From: an uncultured Rhodospirillaceae bacterium
GTDB lineage: Bacteria; Pseudomonadota; Alphaproteobacteria; Thalassobaculales; Thalassobaculaceae
Assembly (NCBI GenBank): GCA_937891725.1
Contig: CALAHL010000465.1
Coordinates: 1-9,025, forward strand
Reading direction: 5' to 3'
DNA: 9,025 nucleotides
Shown here: positions 1 through 6,117 of the stretch, one piece after another
How the letters are laid out: every line of letters starts with the position of its first letter
Position numbering within the stretch: position 1 is the stretch's first letter
Made by a program: the position numbers and the translations under genes
The notes under the pieces: generated by a model
Told to the model about the DNA's origin: nothing
The model's input: only the letters and a program-made list of their open reading frames with translations
Databases searched by the model: none

Positions 1-546
1 CTCGAACCCCGCAAGGGTCATCGCCTGGTTCTGCAGGCCCTTGATCGACTACCCAACGCGTTGGCCAGACGCGTGGTCTATGCGGTCGCCGGCCGCGATA
101 TCGAGGACGAGTATGTCGCGGAGCTCAAGCGACTTGGGGAGGCGAGCGCGGCGCGGGTTCGTTTTGTCGGGACACTCGAACAAGACACACTCCGCGCGCT
201 CTATCACCGGGCGGATCTGTTCACCTTGCCGGGTGAGCCGCATCCCAGCCGGGTTGAGGGCTTCGGGCTGGTGTTTTTGGAGGCAGCGGCTCAAGGCACA
301 CCATCGCTTGCCACGGAACTCGGCGGGATTCCCGAGGCGATCGCGCATGAGAGCACAGGGATCGTCGTGCCGCAGGCCGATCTCGACCGGTATGCCAAGG
401 CCCTCGAAATGCTTCTCTCCTCCCCGGAAATACGGCAGGTTTACGGGGTGGCTGCGCGGCGGCGGGCGGCCGACTTCACGTGGGATCGCTGCGCGGCGGC
501 GAGCTACGGCGTGGTGGGGAGTGATCCGAAAAATGTCACTGGTTGA
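1..546 (+). CDS. Glycosyltransferase family 4, C-terminal part (5' end outside window)
   Basis: The reading frame is open from base 1, so the gene begins upstream of the window. The visible 181 residues match the C-terminal (nucleotide-sugar donor-binding) Rossmann domain of GT-B, GT4-type retaining glycosyltransferases. An early PRKGH segment resembles the usual R/K-x-K-G donor-phosphate loop. The segment VYAVAGRDIEDEY and the following FVGTL strand are typical. The EX7E motif is present, with Glu codons at 256 and 280 inside PSRVEGFGLVFLEA. In this family these glutamates contact the donor sugar. The acceptor-binding half is not visible, so the sugar transferred cannot be told. The gene ends 14 bases inside the following methyltransferase gene and leads a glycan operon. 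The protein is probably cytoplasmic or membrane-associated and would extend a lipid-linked glycan. Family call is firm; substrate is unknown. Confidence 0.9.
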   Translation, partial: LEPRKGHRLVLQALDRLPNALARRVVYAVAGRDIEDEYVAELKRLGEASAARVRFVGTLEQDTLRALYHRADLFTLPGEPHPSRVEGFGLVFLEAAAQGTPSLATELGGIPEAIAHESTGIVVPQADLDRYAKALEMLLSSPEIRQVYGVAARRRAADFTWDRCAAASYGVVGSDPKNVTG

Positions 547-1252
547 CCGAGCCTACCGATCCTATGAACTCTGGAAAGGTGACGCCGGGATCGCCGACGA
601 GGCGCCCGCCCGAGATATGTTTGCGCGTGAGCTGCGCCGGGCGATGGGGACTCGCACCGGAAAGGTGCTGGAAATCGGCTTCGGCGAGGGCCGGTTCCTG
701 GATGTGGCGAAAGAGGCGGGAAACGAGGTCTGGGGCCTGGAAATCGTCGAGACCTATGTCGAGCGCGCCAAGGCGCGCGGGCACACCGCCCTGGTCGGAA
801 CGTTGGAGAGTGCGGCGGGTGTTCTGCCTCATGACTTCGATGCCGTGTTTCTCTTCGACGTTTTTGAACATATGGATATCGAGGAAATCGACGCGATGTT
901 GAGCCGCTTGGTGGGCATGACATCTTCAAACGGCATAGTCGTCGGGCGATTTCCGAACGGGGCCAGCCCGTTCTTCGGCCGCAATCAGTACGGCGACCTG
1001 ACCCATAAATCGATCCTCTCAGCCCTGAAAATGCGGCAACTCGCGGTTTTGTCAGGGTGGCGGTTGGCGGGTGCTTATGACGAGATCCGGTCCCATGTGG
1101 GCGCGCGATTTTGGGGGCTCCCCTCCCGGGCGAGGCTGGCTCTGGCGAAGCTGATCGGTTTTGTGGTCTCGAACGCGTTCCTGGGCCGCAGTCATCCGAT
1201 GGCGCCCAATCTGGTGGTCCATCTGAAACGCGCGCCCGATCCGGCGCCATGA
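533..1252 (+). CDS. Class I SAM-dependent methyltransferase (Methyltransf_11/23-like)
   Basis: A 239-residue protein. The frame stays open far upstream, but homology begins at the ATG at 533. That start overlaps the preceding gene by 14 bases and has GGGGAG 11 bases upstream. The SAM-binding fold is visible: motif I VLEIGFGEGRFL at residues 45-56, an acidic end of strand beta2 at Glu70 (VWGLE), and the beta4 segment FDVFEHM at 108-114, whose Glu-His is common in small-molecule methyltransferases. A later DLTHKS segment followed by SGW resembles the Methyltransf_23 pattern. Its position between two glycosyltransferases and a flippase suggests it methylates a sugar or the end of the growing glycan, for example as a cap, but that is inference. 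It ends in an ATGA overlap with the flippase gene. The acceptor is unknown. Confidence 0.88.
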   Translation: MSLVDRAYRSYELWKGDAGIADEAPARDMFARELRRAMGTRTGKVLEIGFGEGRFLDVAKEAGNEVWGLEIVETYVERAKARGHTALVGTLESAAGVLPHDFDAVFLFDVFEHMDIEEIDAMLSRLVGMTSSNGIVVGRFPNGASPFFGRNQYGDLTHKSILSALKMRQLAVLSGWRLAGAYDEIRSHVGARFWGLPSRARLALAKLIGFVVSNAFLGRSHPMAPNLVVHLKRAPDPAP

Positions 1253-2748
1253 CCGCAGCGGAGTCGCTCGCGCGGTCCGCCGGCCGCAGCACACGGTGGA
1301 GTGCAGTCGCTCAAATCGTTCGGAATTTCAGTCAGATCGGGTTCCAGCTTTTGCTGGTGTTCTTCATGGTGCCGGAACAGTACGGCGCTGTCGCCCTGCT
1401 GTCGGCCTTCACCATGTTCATGGCGGTCTTCAGGGGTCTGGGCTTCAACACCCTTGTGATCATACATAACGAGGTGGCAGTCGATGCTGACCCGGCAGAG
1501 GAGAACGCGCGATGGTCGGCGCTTTTCTGGGTCAATCTGACGGCCTGCGGTCTCGTCGGCTTGGCGGTGGCCGGGGCCTCGGATTGGATTGCGGGGTTTT
1601 TTGCGCTGCCGGATCTCCGGTGGGCGGCGATTGTCCTGGGAGGAGTCTTTTGGGTGCAGTGCTCGGGGCTGGTTCACATGGCGATCCTCGAGCGGCGGTT
1701 TCAGTTTCGCACCATTGCAATCCTGGAGACAGGTGCCTGTCTGGTGGCAGGTCTGGTCGGAGTCGGACTGCTGTTTCACGTCGATGGGCTGACCGCATTC
1801 CTGGCTTTCCAAGCCGTGCTTGGCGGGGGCAGCAGTCTTGCGGGAATCCTGGCGGCCCGTTGGTGGCCTGCCGCACCCGATATCGGATCAATCAAACGGA
1901 TTGACCGCGGGTTTTCCGGCGACCTTCTGGTCTTCAATTTTTTCAGTTTTCTCTCCAGGAACGTCGACAAGCTGATGATCGGGCGGCTGCAGGGGGCGGC
2001 CGATCTGGGGATCTACGGGCTGGCCTACCGGCTTATGACTCTGCCCTCACAGCTGATTTCGACGGCGATCGACAGGGTTGCCTTGCCGATGTACGCGCGG
2101 CAGATTGGCCGACCTGCCGACCTGGCGCGCAGCGTTCTTCTGGCGCATCAGAACGTCACCTTTCTCTCAATTCCGGTGATGGGCTTGGCCTTTGTCGGCA
2201 TCGGCGACGGGTTGTTGGTGCTCGGCCTGGACGCCTGGGGCGAGCTCGCGCCGCTCGTGAGGATCTTCGCGCCAATCGGCGTTCTGCAAGCCATCGGCAC
2301 GCTGACGGGATCTGTGCTGATGGTGACCCGTCGGACCAGGCTGATGCGGGGGTTGGGCTTCTACAACACCGCGATTTATGTCGGCTCCATCCTGGCGGGA
2401 TTGCCGTGGGGGCTGACCGGGGTGACGATCAGTTATTCAGTCGGGTTCACCGTCCTCATTCTGGCGCCGACCTTGTGGCTGTGTCTGCGTCCGATGGGGG
2501 TCTCGACGCTGCGCTATCTCCGGGCATTGGCGCCGCTTTGGAGTGCCGGGCTTCTGGCGGTCGCCGTGGCGGAGGTGGTGGTGTCTGCGATTGGGGTTGA
2601 GGCAGGATGGACGCGGCTTGCCGTATCCGGTGCGGCCTTCCTGATCGGGTATCTTATCGTGGGGTGGATCGTCGCCGGTCCCGTGGTTCGGCGGATCGTC
2701 GCTTTGGACTTTTTCGACGCGAATCAGACGTCTGGGGATCGCCCATGA
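1249..2748 (+). CDS. Polysaccharide flippase, Wzx/WzxC-like (MOP superfamily)
   Basis: A 499-residue, very hydrophobic protein with roughly 12-14 predicted membrane segments, the usual size for Polysacc_synt/Wzx-type flippases. These proteins move undecaprenyl-linked oligosaccharides from the cytoplasmic to the periplasmic face of the inner membrane. Family-like signatures include the N-terminal helix and VPEQYGAVALLSAF (about 41-54), SRNVDKLMIGR (236-246) followed by LGIYGLAYRL (253-262), and LPSQLIS (265-271). The frame is open further upstream, but ATG 1249 was chosen because it forms an ATGA overlap with the methyltransferase stop and the N-terminus aligns with the family. No good Shine-Dalgarno sequence precedes it, so it is probably translated by coupling. 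The polar tail after about residue 486 is short. Its neighbours indicate export of an O-antigen or exopolysaccharide unit. The exact glycan is not known. Confidence 0.9.
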   Translation: MTAAESLARSAGRSTRWSAVAQIVRNFSQIGFQLLLVFFMVPEQYGAVALLSAFTMFMAVFRGLGFNTLVIIHNEVAVDADPAEENARWSALFWVNLTACGLVGLAVAGASDWIAGFFALPDLRWAAIVLGGVFWVQCSGLVHMAILERRFQFRTIAILETGACLVAGLVGVGLLFHVDGLTAFLAFQAVLGGGSSLAGILAARWWPAAPDIGSIKRIDRGFSGDLLVFNFFSFLSRNVDKLMIGRLQGAADLGIYGLAYRLMTLPSQLISTAIDRVALPMYARQIGRPADLARSVLLAHQNVTFLSIPVMGLAFVGIGDGLLVLGLDAWGELAPLVRIFAPIGVLQAIGTLTGSVLMVTRRTRLMRGLGFYNTAIYVGSILAGLPWGLTGVTISYSVGFTVLILAPTLWLCLRPMGVSTLRYLRALAPLWSAGLLAVAVAEVVVSAIGVEAGWTRLAVSGAAFLIGYLIVGWIVAGPVVRRIVALDFFDANQTSGDRP

Positions 2749-3974
2749 GCGCGGCCGATCCTCCTCTTCGTATTTTGATGGTGAACTCGACTTATGACGC
2801 GCCAATGGTGGGCGGCGCCCAGAGATCTGTACGTTTGCTGGCGGAAGGTCTCGCGTCCCGCGGGCATCGGGTGGTGGTGCTGTGTCTGACGCCCGAAGCG
2901 CGTCCGACCCTGCGGCGGGTGGGCGGCTTGCGAGTGCTCGGCCTGCCGATCCCAAATCTCTATTGGCCGTTCGGTTCGGAGCAGCAGGGAGCCGCGCGGA
3001 AGCTGATATGGCATGCGATCGATAGTCATAACCCGATCATGTCCAGGCTGATCGCGCGGGTCGTGTGTGCCACCCGCAGCGATATCGTACACAGCAATGC
3101 GATGAGCGGCCTGTCGACGTCGATCTGGTTGGGTGCGCGGTCTGCTGGTGCCGCCGTCGTCCACACCTTGCGCGACTACCACACGCTGTGTCCGAGAACG
3201 AGTTTGTTCAGGAACGGTGAAAGCTGCCGGTCCCGATGCGCCGATTGCCGGGTGCTGTCCTGGCCTCGGGTCCTGAACAGCGGGTCGGTCGATGCGGTGG
3301 TCGGAAACAGCCGACATATCCTGGACCGACATCTTGGAGCAGGCGCGTTCAAGACAACGCCCGTGCGGCGGGTCATCAGCGGGCCGATCGATATCCGCGA
3401 CCGATCTGGGCTCGGACCTGACCTCGAAAGGACACCTGGCGATCCGGCTCTGAGGCTTGGTTTTCTTGGCAAACTGGCCCCCGAAAAAGGGATCGAGGAA
3501 CTGTGCCGCGCCGTCGCGGATGTCGGCGCGGATCGCTGTGGTCTGGTCATCGCGGGGGATGGAGAGCGCGCGTATGTCGACCGGCTGCGGGCCACCTACG
3601 AAACCTCGGCGGTCCGCTTCCTGGGGCGGGTCGAGCGTCCGGACGAGGTGCTTTCCCGGATCGATGCCTTGGCGGTGCCGTCGGTCTGGGAAGAGCCGCT
3701 CAGCCGGACGATCTTCGAGGCCTACGGCGCCGGGGTGCCGGTGATCGTATCGAACCGTGGCGGCAATCCGGAGGCGGTCGATCCAGGTGTCACCGGTTTC
3801 GTGGTGGACCCGGAGCAACCAGAGGCGTTCGCCGGGCTCCTGCGCGACCTGGCGGTTGCTCCGCACCGGCTCGCGGTCATGCGCCCGGCCGCTTTCTCGA
3901 AAGCCGATACCTATAGCCAAGATACGGTCGCCGCAGCTTATGAGGAGGTCTACCGAGAAGTGCTGACGCCATAA
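2745..3974 (+). CDS. Glycosyltransferase family 4 with Cys cluster
   Basis: A 409-residue GT-B glycosyltransferase, complete. The N-terminal domain starts with RILMVNSTYDAPMVGGAQRS, the Gly-Gly loop typical of GT4 acceptor domains. The C-terminal domain has FLGKLAPEKGIEE with Lys243 and Lys248, likely contacting the donor phosphates. It also has the EX7E pair Glu317/Glu325 in WEEPLSRTIFEAYGAGVPVI. Between the domains lies a cysteine group, Cys149, Cys161, Cys165 and Cys168 (CX11CX3CX2C), after HTLRDYHTLCP. A similar arrangement occurs in some GT4 enzymes, where it may bind metal or stabilise the fold. Start ATG 2745 makes an ATGA overlap with the flippase stop and has GGGGA six bases upstream. 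It is the last gene of the glycan operon as seen here. It adds one sugar to a lipid-linked glycan; donor and acceptor are unknown. Confidence 0.92.
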   Translation: MSAADPPLRILMVNSTYDAPMVGGAQRSVRLLAEGLASRGHRVVVLCLTPEARPTLRRVGGLRVLGLPIPNLYWPFGSEQQGAARKLIWHAIDSHNPIMSRLIARVVCATRSDIVHSNAMSGLSTSIWLGARSAGAAVVHTLRDYHTLCPRTSLFRNGESCRSRCADCRVLSWPRVLNSGSVDAVVGNSRHILDRHLGAGAFKTTPVRRVISGPIDIRDRSGLGPDLERTPGDPALRLGFLGKLAPEKGIEELCRAVADVGADRCGLVIAGDGERAYVDRLRATYETSAVRFLGRVERPDEVLSRIDALAVPSVWEEPLSRTIFEAYGAGVPVIVSNRGGNPEAVDPGVTGFVVDPEQPEAFAGLLRDLAVAPHRLAVMRPAAFSKADTYSQDTVAAAYEEVYREVLTP

Positions 3975-3991
3975 GCGGAGGGCGCTTTACC

Positions 3992-4048
3992 GTTTTGATC
4001 GGGAACCAGCATCATTCCGAAACTCGATGGATTCGGTCGAATCAAAAC
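3992..4048. repeat. Nested inverted repeats with paired GANTC sites
   Basis: GTTTTGAT at 3992-3999 is matched perfectly by ATCAAAAC at 4041-4048. Just inside and overlapping the right arm is a near-continuous palindrome, GATTCG (4030-4035), GT, CGAATC (4038-4043). Both halves contain GANTC, the CcrM methylation target in many alphaproteobacteria. A weaker dyad, GAACCC (4075-4080) with GGGTTC (4093-4098), follows. This kind of compact dyad cluster after a gene resembles dispersed intergenic repeats of alphaproteobacteria, but copy number cannot be judged from one window. Confidence 0.5.
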
Positions 4049-4203
4049 ACTATCCCGGTCGCCTTGATCCGCCTGAACCCTATGTCCGGGGCGGGTTCTT
4101 GGCAGAAAAAAATCGGGAGCGGTTTCGACCTTTCGGTCCAGTCGGTCGTCGCCCAAGAGAGTGTTGACGGCGCTCATCTGACGAAATGCTCTTGTCCCCG
4201 CCG

Positions 4204-4238
4204 ATTGCCCGCATATCTCAAGACCCTATCCGGGCAAT
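4204..4238. repeat. Perfect 8-bp inverted repeat upstream of pntAA
   Basis: ATTGCCCG (4204-4211) and CGGGCAAT (4231-4238) are exact reverse complements separated by 19 bases. Arm starts are 27 bases apart. No T-run follows, so it is not a standard terminator. It could be an operator or a leader hairpin for the transhydrogenase operon, or chance. Confidence 0.4.
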
Positions 4239-4267
4239 GATGGCGTTCTGCTTGCTTATACGTAGGT

Positions 4268-4290
4268 GGAAGGGCATTCTGCGCCCTTTC
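4268..4290 (+). promoter_or_regulatory. Leader hairpin just upstream of pntAA ribosome binding site
   Basis: GGAAGGGC (4268-4275) can pair with GCCCTTTC (4283-4290) through seven Watson-Crick pairs and one G-T pair, with the 7-base loop ATTCTGC. The stem ends 14 bases before the purine-rich ribosome binding site at 4305-4314. It lacks a following T-run, so it is probably a leader structure rather than a terminator. Function is not shown. Confidence 0.35.
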
Positions 4291-4304
4291 TATGAAGACC
4301 CCGT

Positions 4305-4314
4305 GAGAGGGAGG
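4305..4314 (+). promoter_or_regulatory. Ribosome binding site of pntAA
   Basis: GAGAGGGAGG lies four bases before ATG 4319. It is a strong Shine-Dalgarno match with slightly short spacing and fixes the start, which also gives the standard family N-terminus MKIGIAKE. Confidence 0.75.
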
Positions 4315-4318
4315 ATCC

Positions 4319-5662
4319 ATGAAGATCGGAATCGCCAAAGAGACGCGCCCGGGCGAAAAGCGTGTCGCGGCGTCGGCGGAAACCGTCAAGAAGTTCATTC
4401 AGTTGGGCTTCGAGGTGCAAGTCGAGTCCGGTGCGGGAGTTTCGGCTTCCATCACCGACAAAATGCTCGAGGGCGCGGGCGCTAAAATCGTAAAGACGGC
4501 CAAGGACGCGCTGGGCGATGTCGATATCGCGCTGAAAGTGCGCAAGCCGACCGAGGACGAGATCAAGCTCATGAAAAAGGGCACTGTTCTGGTGTGCCTC
4601 ATGGAGCCGTTCAAAGACCGCGCGTTGATCGATGCGATCGCGGCGCAGGGTCTGACGACGTTCGCGTTGGAATTCGTCCCCCGGATCACCCGGGCCCAGT
4701 CGATGGACGTGCTGTCCTCACAGTCGAACCTCGCCGGCTACCGCGCGGTTCTGGATGCGGCCTACGAATTCGGGCGCGCCTTTCCGATGATGATGACGGC
4801 TGCCGGCACGATCCCGCCGGCGCGGGCGCTCGTTATGGGCGCGGGCGTCGCCGGTTTGCAGGCGATCGCCACCGCCCGTCGTTTGGGCGCGATCGTAAGT
4901 GCGACCGATGTGCGTCCGGCTGCCAAGGAGCAGGTCGAGAGCCTGGGCGCCACTTTCGTTGCCGTGGAGGACGAGGAGTTCAAGGCGGCGGAGACCTCCG
5001 GCGGCTACGCCAAGGAAATGAGCGCCGAGTACAAGAAGAAGCAGGCCGAGCTGATCGCCGAGACCATCAAGAAGCAGGACATGGTGATCACCACGGCCCT
5101 GATCCCGGGCCGTCCCGCGCCGGTGCTGGTGACCGAGGACATGGTCAAGACCATGAAGCCGGGTTCGGTGATCGTCGATCTGGCGGTCGAGCAGGGCGGC
5201 AACTGTCCGCTGTCCGAGCCGGGCAAGGTCGTCGTCAAGCACGGCGTGACGATCATCGGCCATTTGGATATGGCAAGCCGGATCGCCGATGACGCGAGCC
5301 TGCTGTACGCCAAGAACCTGCTGAACTTCGTCACCCCGATGGTCGACAAGGAGAGCAAGACTCTCAAGATCAACGAGGAAGACGAGATCATCGCGGCTTC
5401 GATGATCACCAAGGACGGCAAGATCACCGATGAGCGGGTCGAAGCTCTGAAGGTGGACGGTACGGGCAAGGACGGTGCTGGCAAGACTGCCAGTACCGAG
5501 GAAAAGAAGCCGGCCGCCAAGAAGGCCGCTCCGAAAAAGCCGGCTGCGAAGAAGTCCACCGCCAAGGCGTCTGCCGACAAAGCGCCGGCGTCGAAAGCGT
5601 CGGCTTCCAAGGCGGATGACTCCGTTTCGGCCGCTCCCGCATCCGACAAGACGAGCTCCTGA
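4319..5662 (+). CDS. pntAA: Proton-translocating NAD(P)+ transhydrogenase subunit alpha 1 (NAD(H)-binding domain I)
   Basis: A 447-residue soluble subunit that binds NAD(H) and exchanges hydride with NADP(H) on PntB, coupled to proton movement. It corresponds to the separate domain I of the three-gene (R. rubrum-type) enzyme. The N-terminus MKIGIAKETRPGEKRVA is the AlaDh/PNT N-terminal domain. The RQD loop is visible as Arg122, Gln127 and Asp130 in PRITRAQSMD, matching R. rubrum Arg127/Gln132/Asp135 with an offset of five. The nucleotide-binding fold shows GAGVAG at 174-179 and the ribose-binding Asp197 in SATDVRP. The conserved part ends near residue 380. Residues 381-447 are an added low-complexity tail rich in Lys (15) and Ala (19), with KKPAAKKAAPKK-type runs, absent from the roughly 384-residue R. 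rubrum protein as I recall it. The stop codon overlaps the pntAB ribosome binding site. Confidence 0.97.
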   Translation: MKIGIAKETRPGEKRVAASAETVKKFIQLGFEVQVESGAGVSASITDKMLEGAGAKIVKTAKDALGDVDIALKVRKPTEDEIKLMKKGTVLVCLMEPFKDRALIDAIAAQGLTTFALEFVPRITRAQSMDVLSSQSNLAGYRAVLDAAYEFGRAFPMMMTAAGTIPPARALVMGAGVAGLQAIATARRLGAIVSATDVRPAAKEQVESLGATFVAVEDEEFKAAETSGGYAKEMSAEYKKKQAELIAETIKKQDMVITTALIPGRPAPVLVTEDMVKTMKPGSVIVDLAVEQGGNCPLSEPGKVVVKHGVTIIGHLDMASRIADDASLLYAKNLLNFVTPMVDKESKTLKINEEDEIIAASMITKDGKITDERVEALKVDGTGKDGAGKTASTEEKKPAAKKAAPKKPAAKKSTAKASADKAPASKASASKADDSVSAAPASDKTSS

Positions 5663-5673
5663 GGGGAAAGCAG

Positions 5674-6099
5674 ATGTCAGACTCAAACCTTTCAGAAAAG
5701 CTGCGCGAAATCGCCGAGGACGCGCGGGAACTGGCGCATGAGGCCTCCGAGGCCGCCCGTCAGGCGGTCGATGGTGTCGTGTCGGCCGCACCCGGCGTTC
5801 CAGTCGAGCAGGTCGGCGTCAATCCGTTCGTGACGGGTCTGACGGTGTTCGCACTCGCCTGTTTCGTCGGCTACTACGTGGTCTGGCGGGTGACGCCGGC
5901 TCTGCACTCGCCGCTGATGGCGGTGACCAATGCGATCTCATCCGTGATCATCGTGGGCGCTCTGATCGCAGCCGGTCCGGCGGATATCAGTTTTGCTTCG
6001 GTCATGGGTTTCTTCGCCGTGATCCTGGCCAGCGTGAACATCTTCGGCGGGTTCCTTGTGACCCAGCGGATGCTGTCCATGTTCAAGAAAAAATCATAA
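5674..6099 (+). CDS. pntAB: Proton-translocating NAD(P)+ transhydrogenase subunit alpha 2 (membrane domain)
   Basis: A 141-residue inner-membrane subunit that forms part of the proton channel (domain II) together with the N-terminal half of PntB. Residues 1-48 are hydrophilic and helical (LREIAEDARELAHEASEAAR). Then come hydrophobic segments at about 53-72, 85-101 and 105-130, in which the family signature VVWRVTPALHSPLMAVTNAIS (69-89) is clear. The protein ends in a basic FKKKS. Length is close to the R. rubrum subunit. Start ATG 5674 lies 11 bases after the pntAA stop, and its Shine-Dalgarno sequence GAGGGG overlaps that stop, so translation is probably coupled. It sits between pntAA and pntB as in other split-type operons. 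Confidence 0.96.
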   Translation: MSDSNLSEKLREIAEDARELAHEASEAARQAVDGVVSAAPGVPVEQVGVNPFVTGLTVFALACFVGYYVVWRVTPALHSPLMAVTNAISSVIIVGALIAAGPADISFASVMGFFAVILASVNIFGGFLVTQRMLSMFKKKS

Positions 6100-6117
6100 G
6101 GCGAGGGAGACACAGAC

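Larger units (their letters stand above)
3975..4318. other. Intergenic spacer between glycan operon and pnt operon (344 bp)
   Basis: No convincing gene lies here. The two longest open frames (plus 3995-4240 from TTG; minus 3950-4177) show no recognisable domain and run through inverted repeats. The first half (about 3985-4165) holds several dyads and looks like a structured intergenic repeat. The second half should contain the pnt promoter. A TTGACG at 4164-4169 could be a -35 box, but no good -10 follows at the right distance, so I do not call a promoter. No intrinsic terminator with a T-run follows the glycosyltransferase gene, so read-through into pnt cannot be excluded. Confidence 0.6.

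Noticed and set aside
41..532. Upstream extension of the methyltransferase frame
   Set aside because: This part is out of frame with the glycosyltransferase, is Arg/Ser-rich and has no methyltransferase similarity; real start is ATG 533.
1111..1248. Longer flippase reading frame with an upstream start at 1111
   Set aside because: It would overlap the methyltransferase by over 140 bases with an Arg/Gly-rich N-terminus foreign to the family; ATG 1249 with the ATGA overlap fits better.
504..1292. 262-residue minus-strand open frame opposite the methyltransferase
   Set aside because: Arg/Pro-rich composition typical of antisense frames in GC-rich genes; the plus-strand gene has clear motifs.
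3950..4177. 75-residue minus-strand open frame in the same spacer
   Set aside because: It overlaps the end of the glycosyltransferase gene antisense, lacks a recognisable domain and follows the repeat structure.
4164..4192. TTGACG as a -35 promoter box for pntAA
   Set aside because: No acceptable -10 sequence at 16-18 bases downstream, so not listed as a promoter.
4204..4238. Dyad considered as a terminator for the glycan operon
   Set aside because: Loop of 19 bases and no following T-run; 230 bases from the last stop codon.
3995..4240. 81-residue plus-strand open frame starting TTG in the spacer before pntAA
   Set aside because: It has no domain, a weak start, and crosses several inverted repeats; better read as non-coding.
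4718..5791. 357-residue minus-strand open frame opposite pntAA
   Set aside because: Antisense shadow: Arg/Leu/Gly-rich with no domain, while pntAA is certain.
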